This document shows positions 60,801 through 64,000 of a stretch of 64,000 nt of DNA, in pieces. The notes beneath the pieces were generated by a model, which did not search any database, was not told the origin of the DNA, and saw only the letters and a program-made list of their open reading frames with translations. Origin of the DNA: Sweltsa coloradensis (taxonomy: Eukaryota > Arthropoda > Insecta > Plecoptera > Chloroperlidae); the NCBI GenBank assembly GCA_024449915.1, contig JAMZAV010001058.1, positions 1 through 64,000 of the forward strand, given 5' to 3'. A program made the translations under genes and the position numbers. The stretch's first letter is position 1. Each line of letters begins with the position of its first letter.

Positions 60801-63769
60801 AGGAACTATAGATAACAAACTGTATAATTATAATTTTATTGAAATTGACCAGCACAAAGGGCAGGAAGGCCTCAATAGCCTGATACAAGTACAATGATGT
60901 ATTTTTTATATGTTTACAACAGAAAAATCGTTGTGTTCCAAGTGGACCGACTAAATAAAAAAATTAAATTTTGAAATGAATACTCGACTCGACTCAACTC
61001 GATACTCGAGATTTAAAGGAATACTCGACTCGAATTCAAAATGTGCTACTCGCACACCCCTATTTAAAATGGATTTTCTGTAAATAAATAACATTTTACA
61101 TTTTTATACAATCTTATTTGAAGCAACCACGGTCGTTTCTGGCTCATTTATTCTCGTCTGTGCATAGGCCTAGGCCCTTGGCAACTTTTAGGTTATGATG
61201 GTAACAACCGTATTGGACCGAATATAGCACGATCTCAAATATAACACGACCCCCAATTTTTTGCCATCATTTCAAGAAAAAAGAAAAAATCAAAGAAAAT
61301 TAAAATGTACAAGAAACATGTTTTATTTACAATGCAATGAATGAATAGCCTAAACAATTTTAGGGCCTAGTAGTCCTATGTTTTTTAACATGGTAGGGCC
61401 AAGCACAAGCTCACATAGGCCAACCACAGTTCACCAGTCTGATTGAGAGATAACAAATCGATCATTGTGACCTAGAACCGATTCGGCATCGACTCCCAAG
61501 AAAAAACTTTTTAATTGTACGCACAGTTACTTTGGTGGTTATTTTCCGCGGAACCCGCAAACCTTGATACGCGGCGATATTGCCGCGGTCTTTTTCCGCG
61601 GAGCCCGTGATTACGTCACCCGCCCGCCTAACGCCACGGGATCGGCTGGCGGGGAGTGGGTGGGCGGGGCGATGCGCAGCAGCCGATGCGCGGGAGTTGT
61701 ATTGCGGGTGGCCTATGTTCAGGCACTAGTTCAAATGCAAGCGCGCGGAAATAACGCGAGTGCTGTTTTTGAGATCCTATTTTCAGAAAAAAAACATCGC
61801 GCTATATTCGGTCCGATACGATAAACATCACATTTAGCCATTTTTATAGTTTGATCAATGAAATTAACGTTTTTAGACTTTTCACGGATATTTGCGGATA
61901 TTTAACGTCCTCCAACAGGATTTGAAAAAAATATCAGTGGCAGCCCTGGTATACTCTATGTAGTACTGTGCATATCTTTCAGTACAAGTATGAGAAAATG
62001 TCATGTCAAGTCGAAGAACAAAATATAATTTTGCAATCACAACAATCATCACCAGTCACCACCAATAAATATTATTAAAACAATTCCTAAAACTCGTTAA
62101 AATAATTCAAACACGCTCTTAAGATTCGAAAAAAATTCTGGGGCTGTGCGCCCCTGACCCGCATTTTTCTAAATGTGGTTCTTCCATCACTAAATGATGT
62201 ACTGTATTGGCCTGAATATAGTAGGGAGTTTTTATCTGAAAAAAATTCCTCTAAATTCGTACTCGTATTATACGCGGACTAGACATTTCTAATGCTATTT
62301 CAGCACGTTTAAATATCCCGCTCCCTTTATCTTGAATAGAACGATGACCATCGGAGCGTGCCATGCGTACGCTGCAAAGCTGGAAGGAACATGTCAATCC
62401 ACACCAACTACGAGTGTAAAAGACGTAAAAAGTGTTTAAATGGAATATTCTCCACATTCTTTCTTCAGTTAGTTTTAGTTATTGGGGTTTTAGGGCACAA
62501 AACAGTAAAGTTATCAGTGCCCATTTCTTTCTTCAGGACAGTTGATCGGAAATATTAGGCCTAGTGATATAGATGCAAGAAAACCAATAAAGGATGTTTA
62601 TTTTCGACACCCATGTATTCACGTCTCCCAGTTCTCACATCCAAGTCCTGTTATTGTTTAGCGTAATAAATTTGAAAGCTTTAAACATCACAAAAGAATA
62701 ATCAGTTAAAAAACTATGAAGTTTCAGAATTGGATAATAAAATTCCCCGTTAGCACGCAAACTAGGCCTACATTTTTGCCGTCGCAGTACTCTCGTAAGC
62801 CTAGGGCCTAGGCTGTAGACTTGCAGGGTCTAGGCCTAGGCAATGTGTTGTTTGACCTAGGCCTACACCTAGCTCTAGGCCCACACTTTGCTAAGGCCTA
62901 GGCCTACCTAGACCAAAACATCAAAAAAAAAAAAAAGGAAAAATACTTGCCAAACAAAGGCATAAATCAACAAGTTATGAAGCATTTTAAAACGATCGTC
63001 TATTTGTTTTTATTTTGTCAGTTTCATTATTTTTGTATTATAAAAAAAAAAAAAAAACTTCTCAAAATCACTACCCGTATTATATTTGAACCCGTACTAT
63101 ATTCCAGCCAATACGGTAATTCATCAACAATATTACATTTTAGGCAATAAAATGGGACATAAAAATAAAAAAAACGCAAATTTTGTTATCACCATTTTCA
63201 CTAGGTACCGGTACCTCTACTCATGAGAAATGTTTGTGAAATCACTGGCATGGCATCAAATTGGCTTAAAGCAAATATACACTGTCTGCCTGTCAGTGGA
63301 AAAGTTTACACTCAATTACCACTATTTAGTAGGCCCAGAAACATTTTGCACCATCAGAAAAAATTTAAAACTAAGGCCTACATATATTTTGAATTAATAA
63401 CTATGGATGAATGGGCTTTGTCATCACTCACTTAACATTATTGGCTCCTTTTAAGACAACGGAGAGGAGAGCAATAAATGCTTAATAAATGAACATCTAA
63501 TTTTAAAGCATCCTCAATATCTGCCCTCTAATAATGTGATTACTTTATACACCACTTACAGTTAGGAACCCATAGCCCTTTGAACGCCCAGTCTCTGGAT
63601 CCATGATCAGCTGGATATTGTCTATCTTCCCGAATGGCTCGAATATCCCTCGGAGCATGTCTTCTGTGATGTTGAAATGCAGGGATCCAACGTACAGTCT
63701 CATGGGACCAGTGTTGCCCTTCGGCATGATCATGTTCGGCATGGTGTTACCAGCACGGTTCTTCTCCGC
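42707..63769 (-). CDS. RBM39: RBM39 (CAPER-alpha) splicing factor, 3' five exons; 5' part outside the window
   Basis: Five exons of 210, 211, 133, 185 and 113 bases join in phase to give 283 residues ending at a TGA. They contain RRM2 (RNP2 LYVGSL; RNP1-like KGYGFLT), the conserved linker LNGFELAGRPMKVG then LDSDELDRTGIDLG, a low-complexity QIPQAAAS segment, and the C-terminal U2AF-homology motif domain (DDVIEECNKHGG, YVKCPS, RxF motif RWF). The family is a nuclear SR-like protein that acts in 3' splice-site recognition and as a transcription coactivator. The arginine/serine-rich N-terminus and RRM1 are missing only because they lie beyond base 64000. Sequence agreement with animal RBM39 is very close over the whole length; RBM23 is the only serious alternative and is a vertebrate duplicate. 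The introns are large (9.3 and 10.1 kb) and full of transposons. Confidence 0.96.
43521..43645. repeat. Diverged single copy of the 243-bp array unit
   Basis: GCCCAGTGGTCTACACT, AATGCATCAGTACC, TTGCATACGTTATCCCTCCAA and GATTGGGTCTACTA appear in the order found in each unit of the array at 48632-50022. It lies 5 kb away, on the other side of the Tigger element. Confidence 0.75.
44590..46286 (+). pseudogene. Pogo/Tigger transposase pseudogene, two exons
   Basis: A CENP-B-type DNA-binding region (about 44690-44940; ALVQWFGQARAENLPVSGP, FTASAEWLHNFKKRHGI) precedes a DDE catalytic domain (NIFNADETGLCFNLLP; LFID). A probable start ATG at 44603 is out of frame with the main body. Frame changes occur near 44635, 45345, 45395 and 45500. 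A normal GT/AG intron spans 45539-45752; exon 2 has AMRFVAVAWSQV, a long acidic region and a C-terminal KQSKISDFFKRKK, a PCNA-binding PIP box (QxxIxxFF). Because of the frame breaks no active enzyme can be made. Confidence 0.88.
46763..48096 (+). mobile_element. hAT element with GATACCGATACCG words, nested in the Tigger
   Basis: TAGGGGTGGACCGATAC to GTATCGGTTCACCCCTA, with GTTTTTAC duplicated exactly. Subterminal words are GGTATCGG and its complement. Carries a broken BED zinc-finger gene and TAGGCCTA-rich DNA, and no catalytic domain. It interrupts the hAT-related module of the Tigger 3' region. Confidence 0.9.
47133..47340 (+). pseudogene. BED zinc-finger fragment of an hAT transposase
   Basis: MSVKKRSEVWKYFKK is the start of a BED finger. 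The Cys pair (LCMLCKQYVSRGG) and SFTTSNMQKHIARYH follow in a different frame, so there is a frameshift after the first 20 or so codons. A 34-base tandem duplication (47252 and 47286) breaks the frame again before the His pair. Confidence 0.7.
48632..50022. repeat. Tandem array, unit 243 bp, six units
   Basis: AGCCCAGTGGCCTACACTG starts at 48688, 48931, 49175, 49418, 49661 and 49904. Units are nearly identical; each contains AATAAAAGATT and TCTTTCTTATTTTAGCTTTC, which looks like a 3' splice site. The last unit is truncated. No frame is conserved. Confidence 0.9.
50290..51715. mobile_element. Inverted-repeat element, GAGGTA termini, copy split by an hAT
   Basis: GAGGTAGTGAAAAATGGTGA to TCACCATTTCTCATTACCTC. 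The internal sequence continues perfectly across the 790-bp hAT at 50390-51179. Flanks read TAA on both sides. Confidence 0.7.
50390..51179. mobile_element. hAT element, CAGGGCTGCC termini, short copy
   Basis: CAGGGCTGCC at both ends in mirror image, ATTTAGAG duplicated exactly. Subterminal words are ATCCGT/ACGGAT variants. Contains the same TTCGATTGTAAACAT-type block as the larger copy at 59475-61948. No transposase. Confidence 0.9.
51831..52737. mobile_element. hAT-like element with GATTCGAATCC subterminal words
   Basis: TAGGGGTGTGCGAA to TTCGCACACCCCTA, GTTTCTAC duplicated exactly. Both ends are flanked by many GATTCG/CGAATC words. The short frames inside have no recognisable domain; a CT microsatellite lies near 52195. 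Confidence 0.9.
52933..53117 (-). CDS. RBM39: RBM39 exon: U2AF-homology motif core
   Basis: Acceptor GTTGCAG, donor GTGAGAG. Encodes WDIEIRDDVIEECNKHGGV, YVDKASPQGNCYVKCPSI and HGRWFAG; R-W-F is the RxF motif through which UHMs bind tryptophan-containing ligand motifs of partners such as SF3B1 and U2AF2. Highly conserved. Confidence 0.96.
53260..53421. repeat. 81-bp tandem duplication in an RBM39 intron
   Basis: CGCTAGCCTTGGTAATTTTT through TAGATGGTTTTTGCTGCAAG occurs twice back to back with no visible difference. It lies between RBM39 exons, about 70 bases short of the nearest exon end. Confidence 0.85.
53494..53626 (-). CDS. RBM39: RBM39 exon: low-complexity linker before the UHM
   Basis: Acceptor TCCTACAG, donor GTGAGT. 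Encodes LQIPQAAASALNLNSVG then TPPIATQCFMLANMFDP, matching the linker that leads into the UHM in animal RBM39. Phase 1 in, phase 2 out. Confidence 0.93.
54029..54239 (-). CDS. RBM39: RBM39 exon: end of RRM2 and conserved linker
   Basis: I place the acceptor at TTGTGCAG so that the exon opens FHNSDDAKKALEQLNGFELA, continuing RNP1 without a gap; an AG upstream (TATTAG) would add residues absent from the family. Continues GRPMKVGNVTERSD and LDSDELDRTGIDLG. Donor GTAAGT, phase 1. Confidence 0.95.
54879..55170. mobile_element. Near-perfect palindromic element
   Basis: TATTGGTGTGAGATAGGATC and its whole continuation are mirrored to 55170, with a turn near 55020. Arms contain GACCTTGAGTCGAAACGTCT. 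Single-arm relatives occur near 19640-19780 and 21716-21850. Frames on the two strands are mirror images and not genes. Confidence 0.75.
55582..55954. mobile_element. hAT-like element, worn ends
   Basis: TAGGGGGGTGCAAGC at the left and GCTCACACACCCCTA at the right, both followed by GAGTTGAGTTTGA / TCGATTTCAAAATC-type words. The flanks match poorly, so the copy is old. Confidence 0.45.
55955..57023. other. RBM39 intron, no feature except short frames
   Basis: Contains an A-rich tract at 56937 and ordinary AT-rich DNA. The same applies to 57200-58455, 55171-55581 and 58933-59474. Confidence 0.4.
57024..57199. mobile_element. hAT-type MITE, GGTACTTGTTCATTA termini, copy 2
   Basis: GGTACTTGTTCATTA is mirrored as TAATGAACAAGTTCC; flanks ACCAAAAT and AAGAAAAT match at 6 of 8. 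Interior contains C runs and a CA repeat. Same family as 33957-34168. Confidence 0.75.
58456..58932. mobile_element. hAT-like element with TCGAGCGAG-type words
   Basis: CAGGGCTGTGCGAG to CTCGCACAGCCCTA, flanked by ACTGGCAT and ATTGGCAT (7 of 8). GTCGAG/CTCGAA words lie near both ends. The frame at 58570-59031 runs out of the element and is not recognised. Confidence 0.75.
60041..61062. mobile_element. hAT-like element with CTCGAGTCGAG subterminal words, nested
   Basis: TAGGGGTGTGCGAGTACTCG to CGAGTAGCACA-side end CGCACACCCCTA, with TTTAAAAT duplicated exactly. ACTCGA/TCGAGT words flank both ends. Internal frames are short; TAGGCCTA-rich. Confidence 0.9.
61208..61821. mobile_element. TA-flanked CCGTATYGGACC element, nested copy
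   Basis: CCGTATTGGACCGAATATAG at the left and GCTATATTCGGTCCGATACG at the right. Internal blocks match the 10400 copy in reverse orientation. TA is present on the right only; the left TA has changed to AA. Confidence 0.65.
62125..63218. mobile_element. Inverted-repeat element, GAGGTA termini, fragment split by the 62202 element
   Basis: On the minus strand, from GAGGTACCGGTACC at 63218 down to 63132 and again at 62125-62201 after the insertion, it follows the copy at 28874-29558. An extra GGTACC lies in the terminus. The far half of the element is missing. Confidence 0.5.
62202..63116. mobile_element. TA-flanked CTGTATTGGCC / CCGTATTGGC element
   Basis: CTGTATTGGCCTGAATATAG and its mirror CTATATTCCAGCCAATACGG, TA both sides. 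The flanks rejoin into the GAGGTA element sequence (AAATGATGTA|ATTCATC), an empty site that fixes the boundaries. Interior holds a TAGGCCTA tract at 62795-62910. Confidence 0.75.
63219..63559. other. RBM39 intron next to the RRM2 exon
   Basis: No repeat boundary or exon seen. It separates the GAGGTA fragment from the RRM2 exon. The stretch 63770-64000 on the far side of that exon is likewise intron. Confidence 0.4.
63560..63769 (-). CDS. RBM39: RBM39 exon: linker and first part of RRM2
   Basis: Acceptor ATTCACAG, donor GTAAGTG. Starts AEKNRAGNTMPNM, then GPMRLYVGSLHFNITEDML (RNP2 and helix 1) and ends GRSKGYGFLT, the RNP1 strand, phase 0. The exon break inside RNP1 falls just before the Phe that begins the next exon. 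Confidence 0.95.
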
Positions 63770-64000
63770 CTGTGAATGGAAATATAGTATTGCAAATTAA
63801 CAAATAATATTAACATCACATCTAATTAGAACAAACAGTTCCTAACAAAATGTAGAAGGGGTAGAAAAGTTCCTTGATTTTGAAAACACAACCACCAATT
63901 CAAAATGATAAAATGAGGAATGTCTGGTTAACCCCAGTTATATAAGATTAAAACATGTTATAGGTGGAGGCCCCTCCCATTATTGCTTAGGTAAGTTTTA

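Larger units (their letters stand above)
59475..61948. mobile_element. hAT element, CAGGGCTGCC termini, long copy with two nested elements
   Basis: CAGGGCTGCC mirrored at both ends, GTATACTC duplicated exactly. Its own sequence matches the short copy at 50390-51179 in reverse. Within it lie an hAT-like element (60041-61062) and a CCGTATYGG element (61208-61821). Confidence 0.88.

Noticed and set aside
1320..64000. Retrotransposon reverse transcriptase or retroviral genes
   Set aside because: No polymerase, integrase or gag-like frame was found in any reading; the repeat content is DNA-transposon and Helitron-like.

Overview
This is animal nuclear DNA: AT-rich, with short GC-richer exons bounded by GT/AG splice sites, long introns, and no bacterial-style gene packing. 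Two multi-exon genes are read from the minus strand. The first (12930-32612) is reconstructed in full as ten coding exons in consistent phase, encoding about 684 residues. It has an N-terminal MIF4G-like helical region, a KH domain with a GIKG loop, and an eIF4E-binding motif of the YxxxxM-hydrophobic type. I identify it as Mextli, an eIF4E-binding translation factor described in Drosophila and, to my knowledge, absent from vertebrates. The second (42707-63769, continuing past the right edge) is the 3' half of the splicing factor RBM39/CAPER-alpha: RRM2, linker and C-terminal UHM. A further probable terminal exon of an unassigned minus-strand gene lies at 5852-5959, with a poly(A) signal about 155 bases beyond its stop. 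Mextli plus the abundance of the palindrome TAGGCCTA suggests a marine invertebrate, perhaps a non-vertebrate deuterostome; that placement is an impression, not a proof.

Layout: 1-5.2 kb holds a tRNA-like sequence, a large foldback element and a 290-bp satellite interrupted by a Helitron-like element. 5.2-12.9 kb holds an hAT-like element, the orphan exon, a foldback and otherwise plain AT-rich sequence. 12.9-32.6 kb is Mextli, whose introns carry Helitron-like elements (two of them as an inverted pair), a cluster of nine copies of the 15-mer GGTACGTCTGTTACC, hAT, pogo-like and Harbinger-like elements and composite insertions. 32.6-42.7 kb is intergenic and RBM39 downstream sequence with several short inverted-repeat elements. 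42.8-52.9 kb is the 10-kb last RBM39 intron, holding a degenerate pogo/Tigger transposon with an hAT nested in it, a 243-bp tandem array and two more hAT-type insertions. 54.2-63.6 kb is another large RBM39 intron, with a near-perfect palindrome and a three-level transposon nest.

The two host genes are both RNA-related (translation initiation; splicing and coactivation), but nothing here shows they work together. The strongest non-genic observations are: Helitron-like elements whose termini and lack of a target-site duplication are proven by an empty site inside a satellite; a group of hAT-like elements that share nearly the same terminus but each carry a different short subterminal word; the unexplained 15-mer cluster in the last Mextli intron; and a very recent 88-bp tandem duplication that created a candidate in-frame extra Mextli exon. 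No CRISPR, operon, viral gene or toxin gene was seen.
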